Notes: generated from the letters alone by a model not told the origin. 64,000 bases of DNA from Liolophura sinensis (GCF_032854445.1 NC_088307.1:5086001-5150000), one strand, 5' to 3'. Counted from the first letter of the stretch, positions 44,548 through 56,655 are shown. Translations and numbers: made by a program.

Positions 44548-44772
44548 TCCTGGGATAGCGAAGCCATCTTCGACTTAAGTCAAACTTTCAAATCACTTTA
44601 AAATTGTTATTTCTTAAGTAACAATGTCAAAGTATTTCTTAACATCGTAAATTCTGGGTAAGTTATTGTAAAACAAATTTCAGTTAAACAACCGGTAATG
44701 AACATAACAAGTTTAATGATTAAAATTTTGACTCAAGCTTAAGGTCGCTTCGTGATTCCTTGGCCAGCTGCG
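44548..44772. mobile_element. Diverged MITE related to 36078-36312, in DAXX intron
   Basis: CCTGGGATAGCGAAGCCATC + TTCGACTTAAGTCAAAC at the left and GACTCAAGCTTAAGGTCGCT + TCGTGATTCCTTGGCCAG at the right form inverted ends like the 36078 element. About 225 bp, non-coding. Confidence 0.6.
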
Positions 44773-45332
44773 TTAATTTATATTAATTGAATGTGACGAA
44801 ACTTAGTTAACAGGAGTTTGTTGAAGACAGAGGGTCTTAAGCCATTGTACTAAGAGGTTACCATATTGCTACTTTTTAAGCATATATTTGATCACTTAAA
44901 ATAAAACTCCAACTGAGGTACACTAACAAGCCGTATTTCGTGTGACCAGTACGGGAGTCTCGAGCTCGAACCTTTTTATCAAAAACGTTTAAAAGAATGT
45001 CAAAAGTTGTTTACTATTTTAAATTATATTACCATAATATGGAATCTAAAGAAAGTTTCACAAGGAGTAATTCAGAGTAGACAAACAATGGAGAAAATTG
45101 AGAAAATGAACATTTGTGAGCTTGAGGCGATCCGTAGGGAAAGGTGGTGTCATTGTGCCTCTGGAAGACAATAAGGCAGGTGATCGGTAATTAATGTCAC
45201 ACAGGTTGCCTAACATTTTTCACAAGTCACATGATACAGAAGGACTGTTTTTAACTTTGTCAACAAAAAAGTTCGAACTCGAAACTGCCCAATTTCTGTA
45301 GTGGTTTATATTGTGGGTAATTTCGAACCCAC

Positions 45333-45402
45333 CTCATTCAGCTTCTTATCGCCCTCTAACCGATTTCTCTCCAGTTTGGCCTCTAGTTCAGGTCTGTCAA
45401 TG
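45333..45402 (-). CDS. DAXX: DAXX small exon: RPELEAKLERNRLEGDKKLNE
   Basis: A 70-bp exon with acceptor CCCAG and donor GAG|GTGGGT. It encodes a charged helix, PELEAKLERNR then DKKLNE, matching the region before the last long helix of the DAXX histone-binding domain. It starts with the third base of a codon and ends in phase 0, and the next exon continues in frame. It is too short for routine ORF detection and is supported by phase and homology together. Confidence 0.78.
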
Positions 45403-45592
45403 CTGGGTCATCATATAAGCTGAAACATTGCCAACTCAGGTCATTTTTTTATCTATATCATTGATTAAATGAGGAAACCAGAGTACAGAGAACAAGAACC
45501 TGACAAACCCCAGTGAACATGCAAGCGTTGGATTGCCTCGCACAGTCTTATTCGTTACCAGCTGACAGGATGCACTGAGAGCAGAATTCATT

Positions 45593-46290
45593 TATTTTAT
45601 TGTAGCTTTACGCCGTACTCAAGAATATTTCACGTATATAACCACCCTTGTGGGTGAAAAAAGGTTTGAAGGAATCAGGATTGGTTGGTCCGGTGTCAGT
45701 ATAATGTGACTGGTGGGGGTGTCATATCTGTTGTATTTGGCATGATAGATCAGTAGAGGCTTGGCATCGCCGTGCCACAAGAGCATAGTATATGTACACA
45801 CACCTAACCCCTAAAACTGTTTTAGGCAGAAATCAACGTGATTTATTTATTTATTCGATTGGTCTCTTTAAGTCGTACTCAAGAATATTTCCATTTATAC
45901 GATAGGTCATGGTGGCCAGAATTATGGTGGGAGGAAAGGATTGAGAAGTTATTATGAGCTGAGACGCTAACTTCACACAATCAGGCAATCGGCAGTTGAA
46001 GGTGATCAAAAAATCCTGCCGGCGTCGTTCCTTGAGAAGATATCCCACGTCCTGAAAGGTGGAGTTTGAAATATCCTTCACCCTCTCCGAACTAGAAAAG
46101 TTAAACAAAAAATAACATTTGAATAATTCATGAAAGAAATAAGTCACACTTACCTGTATTCAGTTATATTTATTTGATCGAGGTTTTTACACTCCCCTGA
46201 CAAATATTTATTTATTTATTTATTTACTTATGTACTTATTTGCTTTATTGGTGTTCTATACCATATTCAAGAATAGTTGACTCGTTGCAT
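45593..46290 (-). repeat. SINE and repeat fragments in DAXX introns
   Basis: Pieces of the SINE 3' end (CCGTACTCAAGAATATTTC) at about 45605-45640, 45865-45945 and 46240-46280 on the minus strand, and a TGTCTTCTTGTG-family piece at 45645-45815. Apart from the exon at 45972-46091 the span is intronic. Confidence 0.65.
45972..46091 (-). CDS. DAXX: DAXX exon: histone-binding domain, FQDVGYLLKERR segment
   Basis: A 120-bp exon starting after acceptor TTTTCTAG. It encodes STFQDVGYLLKERRRQDFL, corresponding to the DAXX helix around its conserved FRDVG motif, then ITFNCRLPD. The start phase fits the preceding exon. I place the donor at AA|GTTAGC because it alone gives the phase required by the next exon; that donor is weak, so the 3' edge is uncertain by a few codons. 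Confidence 0.8.
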
Positions 46291-46655
46291 ATTTATGTAT
46301 AGCTGTATATTTATTTATGTGATGTTGCATAACCGAGACATCGCCGTTGAATAGTAGGCAAAATCGTTGTACATTGAGAAAATCGACCGTGCCGCAAGGT
46401 ATACACTGTGTATCACATTTTTTTCTTCTTCGTCTATTAAGCTGGAAGAAATCGCTTTCCTAAAGAACCTAATCACCTGACAAACCTCTTGCGGTTTGTT
46501 TGTTTGGTGTTTTTACGTCGTACTCGAGATATTTCCTTTCTACGACGGCGCCCCAGCATTATAGTGAGAAGAATCGGAAGCCAGGAACATTTTGCAGGCT
46601 GTTGCCTTACTATATGGCCCTCCCTGAGGAATCAAAAACTTAAGTTAATATTTAA

Positions 46656-46659
46656 ACAA

Positions 46660-46710
<51 letters not shown>
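46656..46710. repeat. Poly-A/(AT)n microsatellite in DAXX intron
   Basis: About 20 A followed by about 17 AT units, 13 bp from the donor of the exon at 46723-46849. Likely length-polymorphic. Confidence 0.95.
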
Positions 46711-46712
<2 letters not shown>

Positions 46713-46722
46713 GCAAACTTAC

Positions 46723-46849
46723 GACAAACAGAGATTTTCAGTCTTGTTAACTTTCATGATGATATCTGTGATGTCATGCAGCTCAGGAAAGATGTTTTTC
46801 TTGTTAATAAGTCGTCTGATTTTCTTGTTTATCTCCGGGAATCTGGTAC
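46723..46849 (-). CDS. DAXX: DAXX exon: histone-binding domain, GTRFPEINKKI segment
   Basis: A 127-bp exon between acceptor CTTGTAG and donor GTAAGT. It encodes TRFPEINKKIRRLINKK followed by a FPELHDITDII helix, the counterpart of the conserved GTRYPEVN region of DAXX. It begins with the two bases that finish the Gly codon from the exon at 48094 and ends in phase 2. The acceptor end is duplicated in tandem about 75 bp upstream at 46914-46946. Confidence 0.87.
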
Positions 46850-47302
46850 CTACAAGACGACACAAAGACCAGGTTGTAAGGCTAAAACAACAACGTACCA
46901 ACGAAATTTTTTGTAAATCTGGTACCTACAAGGCGACACAAAAAGCAGGGGAGCTAAAAAGTCTAAACCAGGGAAATGAAATGTTGATGGTCCAAAGGAC
47001 GTGATTCCTAGTGAGATCGGCCAGATGTGAAGATTCTTGGATTTATTGTTTTTATTTGTTTACCGTTTCCCACCGCGTTGAAGAAGTTTTCACTCCTAAG
47101 ACTGTGATATGGTCATCCTTGGAGATCTGATGAGAATGCATGGTAAATCCATTCTTCTTAGAGATCAGCATTGGCTTTTAAACAATAATCATATGGGTAA
47201 ATCAGCTAATTTATTCCACAGATTTTTTATGAGTTTAGGCAAATGACATCTTTGGTTGGTTGCAGTGGTGTTTTAGTAAGACAGAACCGTGTGATATATT
47301 TC

Positions 47303-47568
47303 CGATTTATTTATTTATTTATTTGGTGTATTTGCCGTACTCAAGAATATTTCACTTTACGACGGCGGCCAGCATTACAGTGGGAAGAAACTGGATAAAT
47401 ACCGGGGGAACGCACGACCATCCGCAGGTTCCTAGGAGACCTTCCCACGCACAGCTGGAGAGGAAGCCAGCATGAGGTGGACTTGAACTCACAGCGACCG
47501 CATTAGTGAGAGGCGTCTGGGTCGTTACGCTGAGCTATCGCGCTAACCAACTAAGCCACGGAGGCCCC
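47303..47568 (-). repeat. Full-length tRNA-derived SINE in DAXX intron
   Basis: The reverse complement starts GGGGCCTCCGTGGCTTAGTT, with the tRNA-like head, and ends in an (AAAT)n tail. Same family as 34264-34538. Confidence 0.87.
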
Positions 47569-48093
47569 GATATATTTCCGAGTATGTTTTCTTGTTAATA
47601 TATCAGCCTTGTTATGGTTTGTCGGTCTGACGTATTGGGTCTCGGCATGTTGGTCCTCGGCCGCTTGTGTTGGAAAACGACACAAAACAATTCCTGGGTG
47701 CATTAAAGATTTGCCAAGCATCATTACTTGTTTGGGAGCTCAAACTATAGTGATGATCATATCCGATATATGCAGTGCAAGACAAAAAAATAACTAAAAA
47801 GACCGTTACATACTGAAATCTACGGAACAAAATGCATGAATACTTTAGAATGGAAGAATATATATTGTTAAAATATCGGGGATGGACCATGAGTTCCAAA
47901 GGCAAATGGGGTGGTAGATATATGTACTAGGTATTCAAAGAACAAACAAATGAACAAAAATACGAGTGGATGTGAGAGTGAAAGTATACCTGCATATAAA
48001 TGCTTATCTTCTGATTGGTGGCAAGTACAAAAAAGTACAAAATCTCGCCTGGGCTAAAACCCTGGCGAGCACAATCAAAGCTTTCTCGCTTAC

Positions 48094-48286
48094 CCTCAAA
48101 TCTCAACCGCTTCTCGACGGGTCGACCTGTGGTTTTCCGCCTCCCCTTAAGCTCACATAACTTTTCCCAGACTTTGACGAACTTCCTCTCCAGTTTGTCC
48201 TCGCACATGTAACACGAGTTCTCATCATCCAGCTCATCTAACGACATCTCCTGCTTTTTTAACCTTTCTATTATATTCCTCAATTC
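48094..48286 (-). CDS. DAXX: DAXX exon: histone-binding domain, first helices
   Basis: A 193-bp exon with acceptor GTTTTACAG and donor G|GTAAGC. It encodes helices strongly resembling the start of the DAXX histone-binding domain: IIERLKKQEMSLDELDDE, then a LERKFVKVWEKLCELKG motif and a TGRPVEKRLRFEG segment. The order and spacing match vertebrate DAXX, where this region wraps the H3.3-H4 dimer. It ends in phase 1, and the leftover G joins GT of the next exon to make the Gly of an EGTRFPE motif, as in DAXX. The reading frame past the donor is intronic. Confidence 0.88.
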
Positions 48287-48825
48287 CTGTAAAACAGGCC
48301 ACATTTCAGGATTTCATATATATCTCCAAGCGTGGACCCGAAAAGATGACCCGAATATCTGACGTGTATTACTACGAAGGACTGACATCATATTTAAGAA
48401 ATAATGGACCTACAATTTACACTGTTAATGTTATGGTATATATGAAATGCGATGACAACACAGCATTTGAGTAATTCTAGACCAGTTAGTGTAACAGATG
48501 TAAATTACAATTAGATCACTGCATTTTTTTTCTACGTAGTTCTGCTTAAGCTTTGGTGCTAGAGGGCCTGGAATTCGCTACTATTTAAGGATTTGCCTGA
48601 ACAGTTAGGATAAAAAGCTTAACTGACGTGTGACCATTTCTGACCATACTATTGTTGTATGATGTTTTCAGCTCGCATAACGACCTAATTAAATATGTGT
48701 AATCTTGCCAGCAAAAGCATCCAAAAAGAACAGTTAAAAAAACACAGAACAATTTTCTCATGCGGCTTTCGCCAACTAAAACCGCCAAGCGGGCACCGGT
48801 TGCTTAGTCTTCTCACTTCTACCAA

Positions 48826-49015
48826 AGCATGGGCCTCTCACCAATGCGGTACCTGTGAGTTCAAGTCCAGCTCATGCTGGCTTCCTCTCCTACGTGGGAA
48901 GGTCTGTCAGCAACCTGCGGATGGTCGTGGGTTTATAATACTGGCCGTCGTCATATAAGTGGAATATCGAGTACGGCGTAAAAACACCAATCAAATAAAT
49001 AAATAAATAAATCTA
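48826..49015 (+). repeat. SINE copy in DAXX intron
   Basis: CCTCTCACCAATGCGGTACC then GAGTTCAAGTCCAGCTCATG ... ACACCAATCAAATAAATAAA. It has a short internal deletion after CTCTCCTACG and another after GGTCGTGGGTTT. Confidence 0.85.
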
Positions 49016-49401
49016 TCAAAGCAAAATTGTATGTAGTTTCCACTCTGGCTGACAAAGATTTAATCCAAGTTCTGGACATCAGCACTGAGGGCAGTACTCC
49101 TACACGTCATGCATGTTGTAAGGACATTCCAAACAGGGTTGTTTATTCCTTGTCAACTTATGTACATCCTCTGATGTACACGTGCATAGTCAGTGTCCCA
49201 AAACTGTTTGGCTCAAAGATCTCTAGGTCAAAGGCTTTCAACACAACTTAGGCTAGACTAGATTTTACCCGAAAACAACAGAAGTCACGAGTTGGATTCA
49301 AACCCCATTATTACCATTGCAGAGTTCAAGCGTCGATCAGCTGCAAAAACAAGGTGTTAACTGGTTTTCTCTACTTATCCAAAATGAAAATGAGACCTTA
49401 C

Positions 49402-50581
49402 TGCCAGATAAATCTCCTGTTGTCTGATATGTTTCTCACTGACATCTGTTTTTTTTATCATCCTGGTTTTCGCTGCAAGATGGTTTTATTTTCGCTTCCT
49501 TTTTAGATGCTGACCCGGATTAGACGAAGTATTTGCATCCTGAACACCATTCTGAACTTTGCTGCAAGAGGGTTTAATTTTCGCTTTCTGTTTAGATGTT
49601 GACCGTGGACTTGGCGAGGCATTTGCACCATTAACCAGTATGTCTGATCTTTGCTGTAAGATGGTTTCACTTTCACTTTCTCCTTAGATGTTGAAGCTGG
49701 CTTTGACGAGGAATTTCTATATTCCTTTTTATCATTAACAACTGAAGCAAAATTCTTTTCTTTCTGGATAAATGGTGTATTTTCTGTCGCCCTGTTAGGT
49801 GTGGAAGCCAGCTCCGAGGGAGGGTCTACACATTTAAAGATCGAGATTGGGGTAGACACCGATTCTACCTTCGCGGGCTGAAGATTTACACGTCTAGGGA
49901 TCAACTTCGAAGTACTTGAACCAGCAGTAAATGGTGAAGAATGGCACTCACTGCCATCGTCCACGGTGCCAAAGGACTGTCCACATCTTTCTGAACAGGA
50001 AGTTGACCGTCTGTGGCATTAGCTCTTTTGGTGACTTCAGAACTTGATCCAGTCCCTGGAGTTGTGTTACGTTTTAAGACGATCCAGACCTTGTCAGACT
50101 CTGCCGCATCGCTGTCCAGTTGGATTTTTTAGCAGGGCTGCAGAAGGAGAACATGTGCCTGTGCGTGTGGGGGGATTCACCGTTATTTTTAGAGACTAGC
50201 TCATAGTCTGGTGCATCTACCGGTACATCCAATACTCCCTTGCCACGGTTCGCCTTTTTCTTCGATAACTCCCCTGAGTCTGAACCAGAGCTTTTTCCAC
50301 GATCCCTCTTTCTACGTTTATGTTTGACATTCATCTTATTTTTACCGTTTATCTCGGCGGAGTATTTGCCATGGCCTTTAACTCTTGCACAAAGTCCATA
50401 ATATGGACGTACACCCTCTGCTTGTCATTGCTGATAGCGGACCTCGTAGACTGACTAGCTTTTTAAAGTCTGATGATTCTCTAAAACTTTCATCACACTT
50501 GTTGAATAGTTTTTCAGCATATTTACAGAAATCATCTACTTCTTGGTGATCTGTTATTAAAGGCTTCAGGAAGACCAGGAA
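49402..50581 (-). pseudogene. DAXX: DAXX N-terminal exon at the main locus (frameshifted)
   Basis: A paralogue of the exons at 419-1108 and 53136-53826, in line with the DAXX body. Acceptor GTTTTACAG precedes 50581 and donor GTAAGG follows 49402; the last codons (EIYLA) parallel EILLS of copy A. The helical bundle is readable only across frames: FLVFLKP to SSDFKKL in one, then a shift near 50455 into STRSAISNDKQRVYVHIM. A stop and further shifts follow before the basic KHKRRKRDR region (50074-50334) and the linker (49503-49964). As assembled it cannot encode a complete N-terminus. Either the exon is dying or the assembly is noisy here. Confidence 0.7.
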
Positions 50582-50973
50582 CTGTAAAACAGGACAGACA
50601 CGTATATATGAATCAAGGATATATGCATGTCAAATGAAGCAAATGGTCATCGATGGGAATTGAGGACGTGCAATGCATCTTAAATATTTAGATTCTATGG
50701 TGGACTTGAAACGGTATAATGATGTGATGGAAATTAATTTTGAACAATAAAACGCATTTTCGTGAAATGTATTGATGTAACGTTATGTGTAACTAAACAG
50801 CTAATCTAAAATTGTACTCGGGTACTCAGAATAAAATTTGATTAAGCTACTATACATTTTTTGTGAAATCTATTCTGTAACTAAACCCATAGAACGGCAA
50901 ATCTATATTGTACTCGGATAATCAGAATAAATATTGATTGCCCTAAAATATATTTTTGTGAAATCTATTCAGC

Positions 50974-51122
50974 GCAAGTGGGAAGGTCTGTCTGCAGGCT
51001 GCGGATGGTCGTGGGTTTCTTCTGGGCTTTGCCCGGTTTCCTCCACCATAAGGCTGATCTCCGTCGTATAAGTGAAATATTCTTGAGTAGAGCATAAAAC
51101 ACAAATTAAATAAATAAATAAA
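50974..51122 (+). repeat. 5'-truncated SINE upstream of the DAXX exon
   Basis: GTGGGAAGGTCTGTCTGCAG ... GAAATATTCTTGAGTAGAGC ... AAATAAATAAATAAAA. Flanked by AAATCTATTC on both sides (50956-50972 and 51119-51130), likely a target duplication. Confidence 0.82.
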
Positions 51123-52424
51123 ATCTATTCTGTAACTAAACCCATAAATCTATCATTGTACTCGGATACTCGGAGTAAAAACTAATTAGCCTACAATACA
51201 TTTTGGTGAGATCTACTGCAATAATATTATATTTAACCAAAACCTAAAAACAAAAAAAAGCAAAAAAAAAAAAAAAAACACTGATGATTTAATGAAAAAT
51301 GCAATTCTGCAAACAGCAGACCTTTTCAGTTGGTATTTAATGTGGTGCCCAAGAATATTTCTTATCTAATTCTGCCGAAGCCACGGTGCTAGGGGAGCGT
51401 TTATATGAACAGTTGGAGTAAAACACAAACAGGCAAATTGACAAAAGGCCGTTACGTGTAACCATTTGTCAGTTGCCCCATTGTCGTTGCTGCTCTGGTT
51501 TTACTCTCTATGCTGTACATCAATCACACTGTCGTCGCTGCTCTGTTTTACTCTCCATGTTGTAGTCTTTATACATAATGAGGAAACCGGAACTATTGCT
51601 GGCTGAAAAAATAATAAAGCATACGGAAAAGAAGATATTTCTCCTTCAACAGATACTTTAGGCGGGGGAGGGGTTCCTCGTCCTTTGTCCCCTCAGAAAA
51701 ATATCCTTAATTTAGAATTTGTGATTTATGAAGGCCTATTTATTTGTGTTTAATGTACTCATGAATTTAAACTTAAAAAAACCCCGCAGTAAATCAGAAC
51801 TATTCACAAAGTACTTGACATCTCTGTTGACTCAAATATCTAACCGAACTGCTGAGAGCCTGATTTGACCACCCTTATTAATGTTTGGTGGCTTTGCCCA
51901 TATACCTTATCACAAAAAAGGGGTCTGTCCGTAGGAATTTATGTATTAATAAAGTATCTCAATGGGTGTTTAAAAAGCATAACCTTTCACTTTCTGATGT
52001 TGCACCACCGCGATATCGCAGTTCAAAGTAAGCAAAATCACGCACAATGAGACCATCGACAGCACCGCCGTGATGTTAATTATATCCAATCAGGCACTAG
52101 TTATTTCTACAACCACAGGACGTGTCTGTTTCAGCTCTGCTCAGCGGAACCGTTTTTTATTTTAACCATCAATGGGTGGGATATGAATGACAGACACGGC
52201 ATGGTTTTTCCGATTGGTCGAACATGACGTCTCCCATGACCTTGTAAAAAATTTTTTTCTAGAAATTGATTTGTAAAGTTACCAAGATCATCAGAAAGAA
52301 AATGCCTGTGAAAAAATTGACTGTTTATATTTGTTTTCACCTATCTTCTTAAACCCCTCAGGTTATGTATGTATGTATGTATGGTTTAACGTGGTACTGA
52401 ACTTTTTTTTCCAGTCATATGAGG
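51123..52424. other. Non-coding stretch between DAXX exon and copy B
   Basis: No protein-like ORF. Contains an A-rich run at 51253-51280 and a GTAT microsatellite at about 52365-52385. Confidence 0.5.
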
Positions 52425-52680
52425 GGTTATTAGATGTGTGTACATACACCTTGTCTTCTTGTGACAGGGTGAGTCCATGCAGTCAAACTGCTGCCGCCAA
52501 TGAAGTATCATGCTGAAGACACCAGACATGACACCCTACCCAGTCAAATTATAGTGACACCGGGCATCCAGTTCTGTTTCCTTGGTCTCACCCCTCCGCG
52601 TTGTGGGCCAAGCGAGGCAGCAACAAGTATCATTTTTACAGTCTTTGGTACAATCCGACCCGGAATTGGCCTTGGCCTCC
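52425..52680 (+). repeat. Interspersed repeat abutting the start of copy B
   Basis: GTGTGTACATACACCTTGTC, GAGTCCATGCAGTCAAACTG, GACACCAGACATGACACCCT. It is the best plus-orientation copy of the TGTCTTCTTGTG family and stops about 40 bp before the duplication boundary at 52720. Confidence 0.7.
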
Positions 52681-53135
52681 CGAATTCGAGGCGAAATCAG
52701 GTTATGTTATACGTTGTCTTTCCCTTGAAAGAAATTCACATGAGAAAAAGGGTTTTCATTTTGAATTAGAGGAGGAGACCAGAGCTCAAAAGTAGGCAGC
52801 GGAATTGAAACTGATTCTTTCACAGTTACTATTGGTTTTAACGGTGAGAATATCCAAAGTAGAAGGCTAAAGGGATAGCTATAGACAGCTGTCTGCACCC
52901 TGCTACTTGCCCTTTTTTGAACACACTGTGAGAAAAAAATACTTCTATTAATATACCGATAAAAACTTGAAAGTAGGAGCGGATTGGTCAGGTTACGATC
53001 AAAGAACACATTTTAAGGACTGCAATACGAATTCAATAGCGACAAGAACAATGTTTAGTCAACATGGCCAAGGAGGGTCCCTAAGAATAAGTGATTTCAA
53101 ACTCGTACAATATGATAAATACTTAGTGCACTTAC

Positions 53136-53826
53136 TGACAGCAGAATTTCCCGTTGACTATCACCGTTCTCGCTGACTGCTGAATTTTGACCATCAACGA
53201 CTGACATAAAATCCTGTTCTTTACTACATGATGGATTATCTGTACTTTCCTTATAAGACGTTGATGTCGGTTCCGGATGGACATCTGCGCATTTGACGGC
53301 TGACACCGAATCTACCTTCACGGGCTGAAGATCTACAAGTCTAAGGGCCAACGTTAAATTACTTAAATCTGCAGCTTGTGGTGAAGAATGCCCTTTACCG
53401 TCATCTGCCGCAACAATAGCACTGTCAGCCTCTTTCCCAGCGTTATTCTCACTGATAATGCCATCATCAGGTAAATTTATCCGAACATCCGATCCATCCT
53501 TGTTGCGATTCACCTGTTCCTTTGGTATTTCACTTGAGTCTGCACCAGAGTTTCTGTCGCCATGTCTCTTCTTAGACTTACTTCTGTCGTCTCTCTCGAC
53601 GGAATGTTTTTACATGGGCCTGTAACTCGGATACAAGGTGCGCGATGTAACAATGTATATTCTTCTTGCCATTGCCGATAGCTGACCTCGTAGACTGGAT
53701 TAGCTGTTTAAAGTCTGATGACTTTTTATAACTCTCATCACAGCTGTGGAATATTTCTTCTAGATATTTAATGAGTTCATTATATTCCTGGCGATCTGGT
53801 ATAAATGGCCTCAAGAAGACCAGGAA
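53136..53826 (-). pseudogene. DAXX: DAXX-like N-terminal exon, copy B (one frameshift)
   Basis: Nearly identical to the copy A exon, with the same acceptor and GTAAGT donor, but one extra T in the run at 53607-53611 shifts the frame right after the helical bundle (ORF pieces 53578-53826 and 53136-53513). It lies directly 5' of the DAXX body (minus strand) and has phase 0 ends, so it could be a real upstream exon with a sequencing error, or a dead duplicate. The single homopolymer indel makes an assembly error plausible. Confidence 0.7.
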
Positions 53827-53856
53827 CTGCAACACAGAAGATACATATACAAAAAT

Positions 53857-54064
53857 GAGTTCAAGTCCAGTTCATGCGGGCTTCCTCTCTGGCCGCAGGT
53901 GGGACGGTCTTCCTGCAATCTGTGGATAGTTGTGGGTTTCCCCCGGAATCTGTCCCGGGGGAAACAGCCCGGGCCAATCCCACGACCATCCCCATGTTGC
54001 TGCAAAACCTTCCCACATACGACCGGAGAGGAAGCCAGCATGAACTGTGCTTGAATTCACAGCG
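53857..54064. repeat. Head-to-head SINE palindrome (copy B)
   Basis: The same inverted SINE pair as at 1139-1346, virtually identical, so the palindrome formed before the segment was duplicated. It again sits just upstream (minus-strand sense) of the DAXX-like exon acceptor at 53827. Confidence 0.85.
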
Positions 54065-56456
54065 AGTAACGAGAATGAGACGGAACACGAAGAACTAAAA
54101 GATTTGACCACCGAGAACAGTGCAGTTAAATATTCAAATTGTAAAGTGGAATATTTTGGTATATACGTGTAAAGGGAGTTTATTTTTACCCAAAACTGCA
54201 TTTTTGTGAAAGCTCTTGATCTATAATATTTGTTGATACCATAACGGTGTCAGACGGTCGTTTGAGTGTCGTTGTCGGCTTATTGTGACAATCCCCAAAA
54301 GGCCCTATGTGATGTGAGGAGGAGGCTTGTCCATGAGGACTGATTACGTAGTGCTCACTTTCACTGCATGCCTATTTATTTCACGTGGAAAATTTCTCTT
54401 TACATGTCGAACCCGTTCAAATATTCGGTATACAGTGACTGCTTAAATCCACCAAAGAGTAGATACATCAGTCTCAGTAGCCTAAGTCATCTTTAAACAG
54501 AAACACGGCCAGTTAAACTTTTAAATCGACCGAATCGATACAAGGCCCGCTATGTGTTGCACGGAGTATGTTGAATGGAACAAAATCGATGTGCTCGATT
54601 TAAAAGTTTAAACAGCTGAATTACAGTTAAAACAGTTGGTTTACCAATGCTGGCGCCAACGTGTCGACACTTTGGTTGACTTGGGGAATCAGTGCATACC
54701 AAATATGTGGATGGGTTCGAGCTGTATAGGCCAGTGAATAGATAAGCAGTGAACCCAAGCCTTACGTAAGGAATCTTCAGCTAGCTTGATTCACAAATTC
54801 ATTGTCCAAACCTGGGATTGAACCCGCATCTCCCGTGTTCTAGCGAATAGAATCCGATGAAAATGACACTGACGACCAGATTGTAACGAATCTTTGCAAT
54901 TTGAATAAATTTTCACTGACAAGATATTCAGCTATTTGAAGAATAAGCTTCATTAATAATATTATTAATATTAAAATAAGACTTTACCTGAGATTTTGCC
55001 ACTAAATCAATCAGAGCAAATCGAATCGAATTTTTGCTATAGCTTTCGAATAGCCGAAATAATTAACATCAACAACATAACAACTTTCTCTGTGCAAGTG
55101 TTACCGTTCAACATCAGTAATATACTTTGTAAACTTTTTAGAGCGGATAGCCTAAGTATGTTTTTTTTCAAAATTTACAATTATTTCAACACTATAACTA
55201 CTGAAGCACAAGCCTGATATTTTCTGAAAGGCAATAATTCGAAATATTCTTGGTAATTAGAGAAAATTATGTTTGATTTGGCTAGGGAATATGGATTTGT
55301 TTTGTCTTCTCTTTTTTTTTAAGCATTTCATTTCCATGTGATAAATACAGCTGTACAACATATCACTGCTTGGTGATCTTTACGACTGCATCATTGGTGC
55401 TTCCAAATTTACATGCAGAACATACCTCAACCAGGAGTACAGCAGACATTATGGTCGATTGTCAACTCACGCCTGTTCACGGGTCTTTGATGCTCCACAT
55501 ATCTACAAGACGATATTTGGCAGCACGTTCAGCACGGAACTAACCTGAAGGAGATGCATGTATAAATAACTCAATATATTCAGGGCATATCAAGTCATCT
55601 AGCATCGCAAAGCTTCCGGGGCCTAAGCAGCCCAGGGCTTTCGCTTTTTGAGCTGGGATAGCCGACCGATGGCCGTATCACTTTCAAATTGCTTCCCACA
55701 CGACGGTACAAGACTTAAACTTTTACCTTAACGTGCATTTCACAGTAATAAATACACAAACCCGCTACATACAGTTTGTTCACGTAACGTTACACAAAGG
55801 TGTATGTGCAAACACTATCACACTGTAACCTACATAACAAGCAGACAGGAAGACTCATGGTAGGCTACGGAATCTCAGGCCGAGATATTTTCAGCCTCAC
55901 CTCCTATGTGCTCAGCAGACCTACTTTGAATCGTTTTCGTTTTGCATTTCCTCCTTTACCCCTTCCTCTGGCCTTCCAGTTGTTTTGTAAGCTCAGTTCA
56001 AGTTTCACTCAGTATCTTTGAGTTTCACTCCAATATATATGTAAGTGACTAAAACTGCAATTTGCAGACACACCCTTCCGCTTGCGAGTAAATCTGGTAA
56101 ACAAGTGTTACATTTCTTACGAGCTGTACGTCACAGTTTACGCTGTTTATGTGCTCATAAAACAATGACGTAACTAGTACAGACACATACTTTCTATCTC
56201 AAGCTGTTAAAAGTGAGTAATGTCAATAACAGCACCGTCTTAAATCCACAACAGTCACTGGTAGTAGGCCTACATTGTATTTGATCATGTACCACAAACA
56301 AAAGTCCTGCAGATAAGCTCGCATCCTTATTTGAAGTTTTCAAACTCTATTTTTTTTTATCCCAGACACTTCTGCACACCTTCATGAGTTCATTTTAGGC
56401 ATGTACCAGGCTACAATATAACTCTTCTGCGAGGAGAAGGAACAAAATACCACAAA
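54065..56456. other. Non-coding DAXX 5' intron/upstream region, copy B
   Basis: Counterpart of 1347-3756. It differs by small indels, e.g. a short replacement at about 55305-55322 and another at about 55680-55705. It holds the same weak MSAVLLVE first-exon candidate. Confidence 0.45.
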
Positions 56457-56655
56457 ATGTGCCATGGCACGTGGCACAAAATATCATCTGAAACATGACA
56501 CAAAATATCCCATGACATATTACAGAAATTTATACCCCATGACACATGGCACAAATTATTCCATGGCGCGCGACACAAATATCCCATGGGACATGACACA
56601 AAATAATACATGACATGTGACACAAGATATAACATGACACATGACACAGTCAGAC
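56457..56655. repeat. Degenerate tandem repeat (copy B)
   Basis: Counterpart of 3757-3955 with a few substitutions. It ends about 40 bp before the empty Polinton target site. Confidence 0.8.
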
